Assembly: GCA_028279885.1 (NCBI GenBank)
Contig: JANQMX010000079.1
Location: 62,001 to 126,000, forward strand
DNA: 64,000 nucleotides
Reading direction: 5' to 3'
Source: Rhodovibrionaceae bacterium
GTDB taxonomy: Bacteria; Pseudomonadota; Alphaproteobacteria; Kiloniellales; DSM-21159
The position numbers and the translations under genes were made by a program. Position 1 is the first letter of the stretch, and the number at the start of each line of letters is the position of its first letter. Of the stretch, positions 27,029 to 35,802 are shown piece by piece. Under the pieces are notes generated by a model, which saw nothing but the letters and a program-made list of their open reading frames with translations, searched no databases and was not told the DNA's origin.

Positions 27029-28561
27029 TCATGACGAAGCGGTTTCTTGGCTCATCTCGCGCAAGCTTTCCACGAGCTTCGGGTCCGTCATCACACGAGG
27101 TGCTTTGTTTTGGCCGCCGAGCTTCCCGCGCGACCTCATCCAGCGGGCGAAGCCGCCCGGCGGAACCTGTTGCAACAGTGGCGGATCCATGCCGAAGCCG
27201 CCGGCCCGATGGGCCCGGTAGTCGAGATTGATTTCCGAGAGCGTTGCGTCGATGGCCTCTGCGGCCCGCTTCATCGGTTCTTGCTCGACCGGCTTGGTGA
27301 ACTCGATGAACCAGAGATGGCGGCCACGCGGGCTCTCGGCATTCGGATAGAGCGCGGTGACCGAGAAGTCGACGAGCTGAGCGCCTGCTGCATCGGCGGC
27401 GGCGGCCGCGGCCTTCTCCATCTCTTCGGCAATGACGTGCTCGCCGAAGGCTGAGAGGTAATAGGAAGTGCGGCCGGTGACCAGCAGGCGCGGCGGATCG
27501 AGATCGACGAAGCGGACTGTGTCGCCGAGGATGTAGCTCCAGACCCCGGCGCAGCTCGACAGCACGACGGCATAGTTCACCCCCGTCTCGGCGGTGGCTA
27601 TCCAATGGCGGGTTGGGTTTTCCGCTTCCAGCTCTTCGAGCGGTACGAATTCGTAGAACAGCCCGTTGTCGAGCAACAGGCGCAGGCCCTCTCCGACGCC
27701 GCGGTCGGCGATGGCGAGAAAGCCCTCGCTCGCCGGATAGACTTCGCGCAAATCGACGCCGGTTCCCTCGACGTACTCCGAGAACCGGGCGCGGTAGGGT
27801 TCGAAGGCGACGCCGCCATAGACCACCATATCCAGGTTGGGATAGAAGTCGGTCAGCTTGCCGTCCGGCTTGTCGTGCAGCTTGCGCAACTTGTCGAAGT
27901 ACAACAGCAGCCAACTTGTGGTCCCGCCCAGGGCACGGATGTCCTGCTTAACCGAGTCCTCCGCCAGCGCTGTCGTCTTCTCTTCCCAGTCGGCGATCTC
28001 GGCCAGCTCCGGCGGCGGATAGTAGTAGGGTTTCGCCCAGGCCGGGACACGGCTGGCGGCGATACCGCTCAGGTCGCCACAGGGGACCCCGTCGCGCTTT
28101 GTCATGGCAACGCTACCGCCCAGCATGAAGCTCTTGCCGCCAAGCATGCGGCTGTCGGGCTTGTTGGCAAAATGCAGGGCCACCATGGTGAGCGTCGCGC
28201 GCTTGTTGGAGGCAACCATCTCCTCGCTGATAGGCAGGAACTTGGTCTTGCCTGAGGTGGTGCCTGAGCTTTCCGCGAGAAAGCTGACGGAACCGGGCCA
28301 GGTGGCATCCGTCAGCGTCGGGAAGCTGTCCTTCCAATAGCTTTCCCAGAAGGCGTCGTAGGACCGCAGCGGCACGGCCCGCTGGAAGGCTTCGGGGCTG
28401 CGGATGTCGGCGAAGCCGTGGTCCCGGCCAAAGCGTGTCAGGCAGGCGCGCCGCAGCAGCCGTTGCAGCTGCGCGGCCTGGGCCTTCGCCGGATCGAGCG
28501 CATTCATGCGGCCGAGGCGCCAGCGCGCGTAGAGCCTGGCAAGCGGCGTGGCATCAAACAT
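27029..28561 (-). CDS. GH3 family acyl-acid amido synthetase
   Basis: 510 residues, collinear with the plant and bacterial GH3 family (auxin-responsive promoter family). GH3 enzymes adenylate a carboxylic acid and join it to an amino acid. The ATP-binding motif SSGTTSGKTKFLPIS is intact, as are LLYFDKLRKL, VYGGVAFEPY, YPASEGF and CAGVWSYILGDTVRF. ATG 28561 lies inside the end of the acylase gene (8-base overlap), so the two are translationally coupled. The bacterial substrates are unknown; the neighbour suggests an amide-forming partner to an amide hydrolase. Confidence 0.88.
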   Translation of the reverse strand: MFDATPLARLYARWRLGRMNALDPAKAQAAQLQRLLRRACLTRFGRDHGFADIRSPEAFQRAVPLRSYDAFWESYWKDSFPTLTDATWPGSVSFLAESSGTTSGKTKFLPISEEMVASNKRATLTMVALHFANKPDSRMLGGKSFMLGGSVAMTKRDGVPCGDLSGIAASRVPAWAKPYYYPPPELAEIADWEEKTTALAEDSVKQDIRALGGTTSWLLLYFDKLRKLHDKPDGKLTDFYPNLDMVVYGGVAFEPYRARFSEYVEGTGVDLREVYPASEGFLAIADRGVGEGLRLLLDNGLFYEFVPLEELEAENPTRHWIATAETGVNYAVVLSSCAGVWSYILGDTVRFVDLDPPRLLVTGRTSYYLSAFGEHVIAEEMEKAAAAAADAAGAQLVDFSVTALYPNAESPRGRHLWFIEFTKPVEQEPMKRAAEAIDATLSEINLDYRAHRAGGFGMDPPLLQQVPPGGFARWMRSRGKLGGQNKAPRVMTDPKLVESLREMSQETASS

Positions 28562-30827
28562 GGGCCTGGCTCCGATCGACCGCACTGGCTGCCGGTGCGA
28601 GCGAGACAACATGGGGAAAGGCGGCCGTGACGGCATCCGCGGTCATGGGCATGCGGATGTACTTGCCGGCGCGCCAGAGGTCGTACTGGTCGTTGAAGTT
28701 GGCGGAGCCGATCCAGCCGTCTTGTCCGCCAAGCAGGCAGAAGTCATTGGCGTCCGGGTCGGCAAAGTCCGAGACGTGGCGTGCCACGGCGCCTAGGCCA
28801 ACGCGGTGCACGCCGCGCGAGACACCGTGTGCTGTCTTCATCAAAGTCTCGTTGCCGCCGCCGACGGCGTCGTCGGCGAAGCCGTAGCGCTTGCCGATAA
28901 ACGGCGCTCGCGCGAAGGGGTGCTCGAGGCGCAAGCGATGGATGGCACCCCAAGTGCCGTGCTTGGCGAAGTCCTCCTGCGCCTCTTTGGCTGCGCGAGC
29001 GGCTGCTGCCGCCAGCCGCACCTTCGGCAGGCTGACGAGATCGCGCTTGAGCAAGGCCGTCAGATCCCAGGAGGCGAGATAGAGGTCGCGGTCGCTCGCT
29101 CCGTGCAGCGTATGCAACAGGTGATGCACCATCAGTTCGTAAGCCAGAGCGCCCTCCGACTCTGCATCGTGGCGTCCGTCCCATGCGGTGAGCGCGGCTA
29201 TGATCGGCAGGCTCGAAACGGCTTCATCCTCGAGCAATTCAAGCATGAGCGTGGTGAGATAGGGCGCGGACGGCATCGCCACGTCGCGTTGCAGCGTCTT
29301 CAGACTCTCAGCGGAAATCTTGTCTGCCTCTCTCAGCAAAGTCGCCATCCGGTGAACCCGGTCGTCGGGTGAGAAGAAAAAGCCGACCGGCACGTCGTGG
29401 GCTGGCGGTCGGTTGTTCGCCGAGACGACATAGCCGTCGGCCGGCGCGAAGCTGGCTGGAAAGTCGCTGCCCACGACGATGGATTGCCAGTGCGCCGCGA
29501 GCGCGCGGTTCTGCACAAGGTCTTCCGGCGGCCCGGAGGGGCGGCGCGGCAGGTGGGCCGCGACCGCCCGGCCGACTTTGCCGCGGGCGTCGGCGTAGAC
29601 CATGTTCTGTGCCGGCGCTGCGAAGCCGTCGAGCGCTGCTCGGAAAGCCTCCCAATCCTTGGCCTTGAGCACGCCCAGCATGGCGGTGATCTCGTCGTTC
29701 GGCTCATGGCCTATCCAGCGCATCGCAAGCGGGCGCTCCGGCGACATACCGAGCAAGGGTGCATCCGAGATGATCGGTCCGTATTCGGTGCTGCGCAGAG
29801 TGACGCGCGCCTCCTTGCCCCAGCGCACCTTTATTCGCTCCTCGCGAATCGTGATCTCCGAAGGCGCCAGGTCGGACACGTCGAAGAGGTCGCTACTCGC
29901 CGCGTGCAGGCTGGTCCCGCCCCAGGCGATGTCGCTGTTACGTCCCAGGGCGATGACCGGGACGCCGGGTATCATGAATCCCACTGCGTGAATGCCGGGT
30001 GCCTCGACGCCGGCGATGAGCCACAGGTTTGGGAGAATCACACCGAGGTGGGGGTCGCTGGCGATCATCGCCGCGCCGCTGGCTGATTTTTCGGCCGCTA
30101 CGGCCAGCGAGTTGCTGCCGCCGCGGTTGAGCGCACCGAAGCCGATCTCAAAGGGATCGCCTCCGCCGGAGAGAGACGGGGTTGGCGTTCCGCCTTCGGC
30201 CATCAGTCGTTCCCAGGCGTCGGGCCAGTTGTTGCGGCCTCGGTGCGGCAGCAGCCGGCGCCAGACCTTCCAGGAGAAGTCGCTCGCAGCGAGACGGCCG
30301 ATGGCGATGAGGTCACTGAGACTCCACGGCTGTGGAGCGAAGCCAAGAAGACGGAACTCCTCCGGTGGCTCATCGGCGTTTGCAATCACGGCATTGACGC
30401 CGTCGCGAAAGCCCTCGAGCCAACTTCGCGTCGCTGGCGGAAGGCGCCGCTCGATCTCGGTGACCGGTCGGGCAAAGCCGACGATGCGCAAGCTGCGATC
30501 CATGTCGACCGCTACGGGGCCGAGCATTTCCGACAAGCGGCCCCAAGCGAGCCGGCGCATGATCTCCATCTGGAAGAGTCGCAGATGGGCATGCGTGACG
30601 CCGAGGCCGACGGCCAAGTCGCGCTCCGAGCCGGCCTGGATGTAGGGCACCTGCCAGTCGTTCCAGCGCATCTCGATTGGCGCATCGAGAGGCAGTTCTT
30701 TGCGTGGCAGGGCCGCAAGGCGCTCAGCCGTCGACCAGCGCCGCCGCCGTGGCTCGGCCATGCGAAAGCCGGCATAGCGCAAGGCCAGGCGTGCTAGGCC
30801 GAGCCAGGGGCGTCGAGCGCCGGTCAT
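28554..30827 (-). CDS. Penicillin acylase family Ntn-hydrolase
   Basis: 757 residues. The self-processing site GGSNS places the nucleophile at S238, followed by SGAAMIASDPHLG, the standard beta-chain start; the alpha-chain precedes it. Family members cleave amides such as penicillins or acyl-homoserine lactones, normally in the periplasm. The N-terminus (MTGARRPWLGLARLALRYAGF) is basic and only mildly hydrophobic, with no clear signal peptidase site, so export is uncertain. No ribosome-binding site is evident at ATG 30827; ATG 30761 is an alternative. It overlaps the GH3 gene. Confidence 0.88.
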   Translation of the reverse strand: MTGARRPWLGLARLALRYAGFRMAEPRRRRWSTAERLAALPRKELPLDAPIEMRWNDWQVPYIQAGSERDLAVGLGVTHAHLRLFQMEIMRRLAWGRLSEMLGPVAVDMDRSLRIVGFARPVTEIERRLPPATRSWLEGFRDGVNAVIANADEPPEEFRLLGFAPQPWSLSDLIAIGRLAASDFSWKVWRRLLPHRGRNNWPDAWERLMAEGGTPTPSLSGGGDPFEIGFGALNRGGSNSLAVAAEKSASGAAMIASDPHLGVILPNLWLIAGVEAPGIHAVGFMIPGVPVIALGRNSDIAWGGTSLHAASSDLFDVSDLAPSEITIREERIKVRWGKEARVTLRSTEYGPIISDAPLLGMSPERPLAMRWIGHEPNDEITAMLGVLKAKDWEAFRAALDGFAAPAQNMVYADARGKVGRAVAAHLPRRPSGPPEDLVQNRALAAHWQSIVVGSDFPASFAPADGYVVSANNRPPAHDVPVGFFFSPDDRVHRMATLLREADKISAESLKTLQRDVAMPSAPYLTTLMLELLEDEAVSSLPIIAALTAWDGRHDAESEGALAYELMVHHLLHTLHGASDRDLYLASWDLTALLKRDLVSLPKVRLAAAAARAAKEAQEDFAKHGTWGAIHRLRLEHPFARAPFIGKRYGFADDAVGGGNETLMKTAHGVSRGVHRVGLGAVARHVSDFADPDANDFCLLGGQDGWIGSANFNDQYDLWRAGKYIRMPMTADAVTAAFPHVVSLAPAASAVDRSQAHV

Positions 30828-31459
30828 TGTATTTTACAGCTAGAAATTGATTTATTCACGGGCTTTGTACGGTCTTCAATCGCTGGTCTCTGCGGTACCA
30901 CAAGACTTAGGGCCGCGGCCATGCTCAAACCAATCCCACAAGGCATTTCCATGGCCCACCGCTTTTTTTGGCCGTTGGAAAAGGCACTCCTTATTTTACC
31001 ACCAGCGCGCCGTAAATCCGCCGAAATAGCAGACCATCTCGATAATCGGCTTTGGAGCGGGCCTCGCAGCAAATCCGTCATCGTGGCGTAGCCCGTCTGC
31101 CTAGAGTTGGGTATGGTATCAGACCGGTCGTCGCAGCTGCCAGCGACCTCACGACGAATCAGGCTCTGCCCGCCGAACTGGCGGTAACGGGGTCGCAACA
31201 GGGACGGTGTTTGGAACTGTGGGTTCCACCAGGTGCATAGCGTCGCAAGATGCATTCTCTCCGCAGTACAAGCGTCGGCACTCTAGTGATACGCCGAGTC
31301 ATTCGATACTGCCGGGTACTTTGGCTCAGTGGTGGCCCGATCATCGTGTCTTCTCGGAAGACGATAGCGACCCTTGGCGGCCCTTATGGCTAGGCCTCGC
31401 CGCATGGTCAGCGACCGGCCGGCTTTTCGATGCGGCAAGGCTCCAGACGGGAGGACGAG
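30828..31459. other. Long intergenic region, no gene recognised
   Basis: 632 bases between the divergent acylase gene and the first Tat-type binding protein gene. The part next to the acylase is A/T-rich (30830-30860, 30985-31015) and probably holds its promoter. Short open frames exist on both strands but lack family similarity and ribosome-binding sites. I see no terminator, RNA gene or mobile element here. Confidence 0.4.
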
Positions 31460-33178
31460 ATGGCTAAGAGAGTCTATCGCGATGGCACCGGAAAAAGGGT
31501 GCACCCCTATGTGCCGGAACTCAGCGATCTCTATCGGCGTGGCAAGGTCAGCCGCCGGGACTTCCTGCACACAGCGACGATGCTCGGTGTCTCCGCGGGA
31601 GCGGCCTACGCTTTCGCCGACAAGGTCGACGGCATCGAAAGCCTCAACCCGATACGGCAAGCCCACGCAACAAGGAAGGGCGGCGTGATGCGCGCCTCCA
31701 TGCGCGTCCAGGATATGTCCGACCCGGCCGTCTTCGACTGGATCCCGCGTTCCAACCAAGCTCGGCCGATCGTCGAGTACCTGACGCGCACCGGCTCCGA
31801 CAACATCACTCGGCCCTACCTGGCTGAGAGTTGGGAAGCTAACGACGAACTGACCCAGTGGACCCTGAACCTGCGCCAGGGTGTGAAGTGGTCGAACGGC
31901 GATGACTTCAATGCTGACGACGTCATCCATAACTTCAACCGCTGGCTCGACCCTTCTATCGGTTCTTCCAACATCGGTCTCTTCGTCGCCATGACCACCG
32001 ACTACGACACCGGCCAGAAGAACGACGATGGCTCGCCCAAGATGGGTCGCAAAATGCGCGAGGGCGCCATTGAGCGGGTCAACGATCACACGGTGAAGCT
32101 TCACCTCAATTCACCGGTGCTCTCCATTCCAGAGAACCTCTATAACTATCCGACCGCCATCGTGCACAGGGACTTCGACGATAACGGCGGCAGTCTGGTG
32201 AAGAACCCGGTCGGGACAGGCGCCTACGTCTTGGCTGAGTACGAGGTCGGCAGCAAGTGCCGGCTGATACGGCGGACCGACGGACCCTATTGGGGCACGG
32301 AGCCCTATCTCGACGAGATCCTCTACGTCGATCACGGTGACGACGAGAATGCGTCCATCGCCGCGTTGGCTTCGGGGCAGGTCGACCAGATCTACCAGCT
32401 CTTCATCGATACCATCGATGTGGTGGAGGACCTGCCCGACGTGGTTCTGCACGAGGTGCCGACGGCGCAAACGGGCGTATTTCGAATGCGCGTGACTGAG
32501 AAGCCCTTCAACGACATCCGCGTCCGTCGGGCCGTGGCGCTGACCATGGATCATGGGCAAATCCTAGAGTTGGTTTACCGCGGCCGCGGCGTCGTGGCCG
32601 AGAACCACCACGTCGCCCCCATTCATCCAGAGTACTTCAAGCTGCCGGATCTGAAGCGGGATGTGGCCAAAGCCAAGGCTTTGCTTGGCGAAGCTGGCCA
32701 CGGCAACGGTCTGTCCCTCAGCCTTGACGTCAACAACGACGAGGCCTGGGAAGTCGCTGCAGCGCAGACCTTTCGGGAGCAGGCGGCCGCTGCCGGCATC
32801 GACATCAAGCTCAACATTATGCCGGGCTCGCAATACTGGACGCTGTGGGACAAGACGCCCTTCGGTCTCACCGCGTGGACTCATCGTCCGCTAGGCGTGA
32901 TGGTGCTCAACCTCGGCTACCGCAGCGGCGTGCCCTGGAATGAGACAGCTTATAGCAATCCCGAGTTCGACAAGGCCCTCGATGTCGCCAGCGGCATTCT
33001 CGATGTCGAGGAGCGGCGCAAAGCCATGGAGACGGTCGAGCGCATCATTCAAGAGGATGCGATCATCGCCCAACCGCTATGGCGTTCGGTATTCACGGCA
33101 ACCTCGAAACGGGTCAAGGGCTACCGCGCCCACCCGACCCTCTATCATCAATTTCAGAATGTTTGGCTGGAGGGCTAG
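31460..33178 (+). CDS. Tat-exported peptide-type ABC transporter substrate-binding protein (copy 1)
   Basis: 572 residues of the SBP family 5 (dipeptide/oligopeptide, nickel, opine binders). The N-terminus carries a twin-arginine signal SRRDFLH (residues 31-37) followed by a hydrophobic stretch ending AYAFADKV, so it is exported folded. The domain contains [30 protein letters not shown] and the NPVGTGAY turn. It has the same length as the protein at 38972-40690 and long identical blocks, so the two are duplicates. It has no adjacent permease; the next gene is an MttB homologue. The ATG follows GGGAGGACGAG. Confidence 0.92.
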   Translation: MAKRVYRDGTGKRVHPYVPELSDLYRRGKVSRRDFLHTATMLGVSAGAAYAFADKVDGIESLNPIRQAHATRKGGVMRASMRVQDMSDPAVFDWIPRSNQARPIVEYLTRTGSDNITRPYLAESWEANDELTQWTLNLRQGVKWSNGDDFNADDVIHNFNRWLDPSIGSSNIGLFVAMTTDYDTGQKNDDGSPKMGRKMREGAIERVNDHTVKLHLNSPVLSIPENLYNYPTAIVHRDFDDNGGSLVKNPVGTGAYVLAEYEVGSKCRLIRRTDGPYWGTEPYLDEILYVDHGDDENASIAALASGQVDQIYQLFIDTIDVVEDLPDVVLHEVPTAQTGVFRMRVTEKPFNDIRVRRAVALTMDHGQILELVYRGRGVVAENHHVAPIHPEYFKLPDLKRDVAKAKALLGEAGHGNGLSLSLDVNNDEAWEVAAAQTFREQAAAAGIDIKLNIMPGSQYWTLWDKTPFGLTAWTHRPLGVMVLNLGYRSGVPWNETAYSNPEFDKALDVASGILDVEERRKAMETVERIIQEDAIIAQPLWRSVFTATSKRVKGYRAHPTLYHQFQNVWLEG

Positions 33179-33413
33179 GCTCCACCAGAGGCTAATCGGT
33201 GCGGCGCGCTTACTTCTTGGAGATGCGCCACATTGCTTTGCGGGTCCGATAAAATGCACAAGTCGCGTCTGGTCTAGAAATCAGTCGCTATGATCGTTGT
33301 CGGCGCTCAGGTGCGGGTGCGAAGCTTCTCATTGGAGTATCTGCTGGCCCGGGATGAGCCGACCATACCGCCGCCGATAGTCGCTCCCCAATCGAAGATG
33401 GGAGGAGGCAAGC

Positions 33414-34931
33414 ATGACTCACCGATCGAGACAGTCTCCCCGCGACCGCGTCAAGCAGACCTTCGAGCAGTTGCCCTACGATGCGTTTCAGCACCGCTTC
33501 CCGCCCTTCGAGGTGCTGCGCGAAGAGGCGGTCGAGGCCATCCACGACACCGCCATGGACGTTCTCGAGACGGCGGGTGTGCAGGTGCTCGACCCCGAGT
33601 CCCGCCGCATCTTCCGAGAGGGCGGCTTCCAGGTCGACAACCGCGCCCAGCGCGTGCGCTTGGATCGCGAAGGCCTCATGGAATTGGTTGCCAAGACGCC
33701 GGACCGGACCAGTGTACGTGGCCGTAACCCGGAGCGACGCGTTCAAATCGGTGGCGGCTGCATGGCGGTAACGGCGGTGGGCGGACCGCCCTTCGTCTCC
33801 GACCTGGAGCATGGTCGTCGCGCCGGAAACGAGGCCGACATGCGCGGCTTCATCAAGCTGACCCACATGCTCAACGTCATCGACATCGAAGGCGGCCTGT
33901 CGGTGGAACCCACCGACCTGCCGGCGGAGACGCGGCATCTCGATTTCTACCTCGCCTGCTGCGAGCTGACCGACAAACCCTGGAAGCCGCTGAGCGCTGG
34001 CCGCGACAAAGCGGAGGACGCCATCGCAATCGCCAAGATCCTGTTCCGGGAAGACGAGACGAGCCTGGCCGCCGACCCGGTGTTCTTCGTCAACACCAAC
34101 ACCAATACGCCGCTGATGATAGATGCAGACATCGCTCAAGGCATCATCGAATTCGCGCGCATTGGCCAGCCCATTTGCGTCACGCCCTTCGCACTCTCAG
34201 GAGCCATGGCGCCAAGCACCATCGCTGGCGCTCTGGCTTTGCAGAACGCCGAGACTCTGGCGGCCTGCGCTCTGGTGCAGTTGGTGCGCCCTGGTTGTCC
34301 CTATATATACGGCGCCTTTACCAGCAACGTGGACATGCGCACAGGCAGCCCCGCCTTCGGCACGCCGGAGTATGCGCTGGCGGCCCAGGCCAGCGGCCAG
34401 CTCGCCCGGCGCTATAGTCTCCCTTGGCGCTCCTCCAACACCAATGCCTCCAACGCGCCCGACGCCCAAGCGGCCTACGAGACCCAGATGTCGCTCTGGG
34501 GCGCGATCACCGGCCACGCCGGTGTGCTCAACCAGGGTGCCGGCTGGTTGGAAGGGGGCTTGGTCGCGTCCTACGAGAAGCTCATTCTCGATGCCGAGAT
34601 GCTGCAGATGATGAAGGTCTGGTCACAAGGCTTCACGGTGGACGAGGCGGCACTTGGCCTTGACGCTATCCGTGAGGTCGGGCCAGGCGGCCACTTCTTC
34701 GGCGCGGCCCACACCTTGGAGCGCTACGAGTCCGCCTTCTACCAGCCGCTCCTCTCCGACTGGTCGAACTACGAGAACTGGCGCGACGCCGGCGCCAAGG
34801 ATGCAACACAGCGCGCCAACGAACTTTGGAAGGCGATGCTCGCCGACTACGAGCCGCCGCCGCTCGACGAGGGCATCCGCGATGGCCTCGCCGACTACGC
34901 CGCCCGCCGCAAGGAGACTCTCGCCGCCTAG
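33414..34931 (+). CDS. Trimethylamine methyltransferase (MttB) family protein, non-pyrrolysine type (copy 1)
   Basis: 505 residues, full length for the MttB superfamily (COG5598) with no internal TAG, so it does not use pyrrolysine. Pyrrolysine-free members include corrinoid-dependent demethylases of glycine betaine, proline betaine and carnitine. Characteristic stretches are FTSNVDMRTGSPAFGTPEY, NASNAPDAQAAYE, GAGWLEGG and GGHFFGAAHTLERY. A binding-protein gene lies upstream on the same strand. The substrate is presumably a methylated amine taken up by it, but no corrinoid protein or second methyltransferase is encoded nearby. GGGAGGAGG precedes ATG 33414. Confidence 0.9.
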   Translation: MTHRSRQSPRDRVKQTFEQLPYDAFQHRFPPFEVLREEAVEAIHDTAMDVLETAGVQVLDPESRRIFREGGFQVDNRAQRVRLDREGLMELVAKTPDRTSVRGRNPERRVQIGGGCMAVTAVGGPPFVSDLEHGRRAGNEADMRGFIKLTHMLNVIDIEGGLSVEPTDLPAETRHLDFYLACCELTDKPWKPLSAGRDKAEDAIAIAKILFREDETSLAADPVFFVNTNTNTPLMIDADIAQGIIEFARIGQPICVTPFALSGAMAPSTIAGALALQNAETLAACALVQLVRPGCPYIYGAFTSNVDMRTGSPAFGTPEYALAAQASGQLARRYSLPWRSSNTNASNAPDAQAAYETQMSLWGAITGHAGVLNQGAGWLEGGLVASYEKLILDAEMLQMMKVWSQGFTVDEAALGLDAIREVGPGGHFFGAAHTLERYESAFYQPLLSDWSNYENWRDAGAKDATQRANELWKAMLADYEPPPLDEGIRDGLADYAARRKETLAA

Positions 34932-34938
34932 TACCCGC

Positions 34939-35610
34939 TTATCCAGCGGCTCGGCGGGCGATGGCGTCCACGTGGATTTTGGCGCAATCGATGATACCGA
35001 AGCCGTAGTCGGTGCCGTCGAAGACCAGGGCTAGGTCGGTGCCGCCGAGCATGATGGCTTCGGCGCCTTGCTCGTCGATCAAACGCCGGCTGGCCGCCAG
35101 GAAAATGTCGCGCTGCTCTTCCGTCACCGCGCCGGCTGCCGCCATGGCGGCATAGGCATCGTGTACTGAACCGAGTTCATCGCCCGCCGGCGCCAAGAGT
35201 TCAGCCGCGCGGACGCGACCATAGAGCCTGGTCTCCATGGCCATGCGGGTGCCGAGGACGCCGACCTTCCGGAGGCCGCTTTGTTCCAAGTCCCGATCAA
35301 CCTCCTCGATTATGTCGATCACCGGAAGCGGCGAGGTGCGCTTGAGGTCTTCGATGCAGAAGTGTCCGGCGATCGAGGTGATTACGATGACATCGCCCCC
35401 GGCCGCCTGCAGCCGCTCAGCCAAACGCCGAAAGACTGCGGCCTGCGCCGCCACATCGCCCGCAGCTTGGTTCTTGATCAGGGTCGGCGCTTCGGCGTGC
35501 ACCATGGTCAGCTCGAGCGTGAAGCCTTTCTCGGCAGCCGCGTCGATCAGACCGCGATAGTAATAGTCCGTGGCGGCCGGACCGATCCCGCCAACGAGTC
35601 CGATGTGCAT
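34939..35610 (-). CDS. Aspartate/glutamate racemase-fold protein lacking both catalytic cysteines
   Basis: 223 residues of the Asp/Glu/hydantoin racemase superfamily, closest in layout to YgeA-type broad racemases (GLVGGIGPAAT start, VGVLGTRMAMET, AKIHVDA end). The two catalytic cysteines are missing: the first-site motif reads ITSIAGH (residues 77-83; T78 where YgeA has Cys) and the second reads LGGTDL (188-193; G190 instead of Cys). C85 is nearby but two helical turns off. Ordinary racemisation is therefore unlikely; another isomerase or lyase reaction, or a binding role, is possible. It converges on the MttB gene with 7 bases between stops. Confidence 0.82.
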   Translation of the reverse strand: MHIGLVGGIGPAATDYYYRGLIDAAAEKGFTLELTMVHAEAPTLIKNQAAGDVAAQAAVFRRLAERLQAAGGDVIVITSIAGHFCIEDLKRTSPLPVIDIIEEVDRDLEQSGLRKVGVLGTRMAMETRLYGRVRAAELLAPAGDELGSVHDAYAAMAAAGAVTEEQRDIFLAASRRLIDEQGAEAIMLGGTDLALVFDGTDYGFGIIDCAKIHVDAIARRAAG

Positions 35611-35802
35611 TGTCCTTTGTCTCCAAGTCCCGAGCTTTTGAATAATCTTCAAAAGACACGTCCCAACCCCGTCAAGCAATGTCAGTGCCTACAACGTCAG
35701 ACGCGGGGGCTGATGCGCCGCGAACAAGCGTGCTTTCCCTGTGCGGTCGCCTGGGGCAGAACTTTGTTGCACACTCAAACCCTGCGAGAGGGCCGAGAGA
35801 CC

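Noticed and set aside
33414-34931. Possible pyrrolysine (TAG) use in MttB copy 1
   Set aside because: The only in-frame TAG is the final stop at 34929-34931, after a full-length family C-terminus; read-through gives no homologous sequence.
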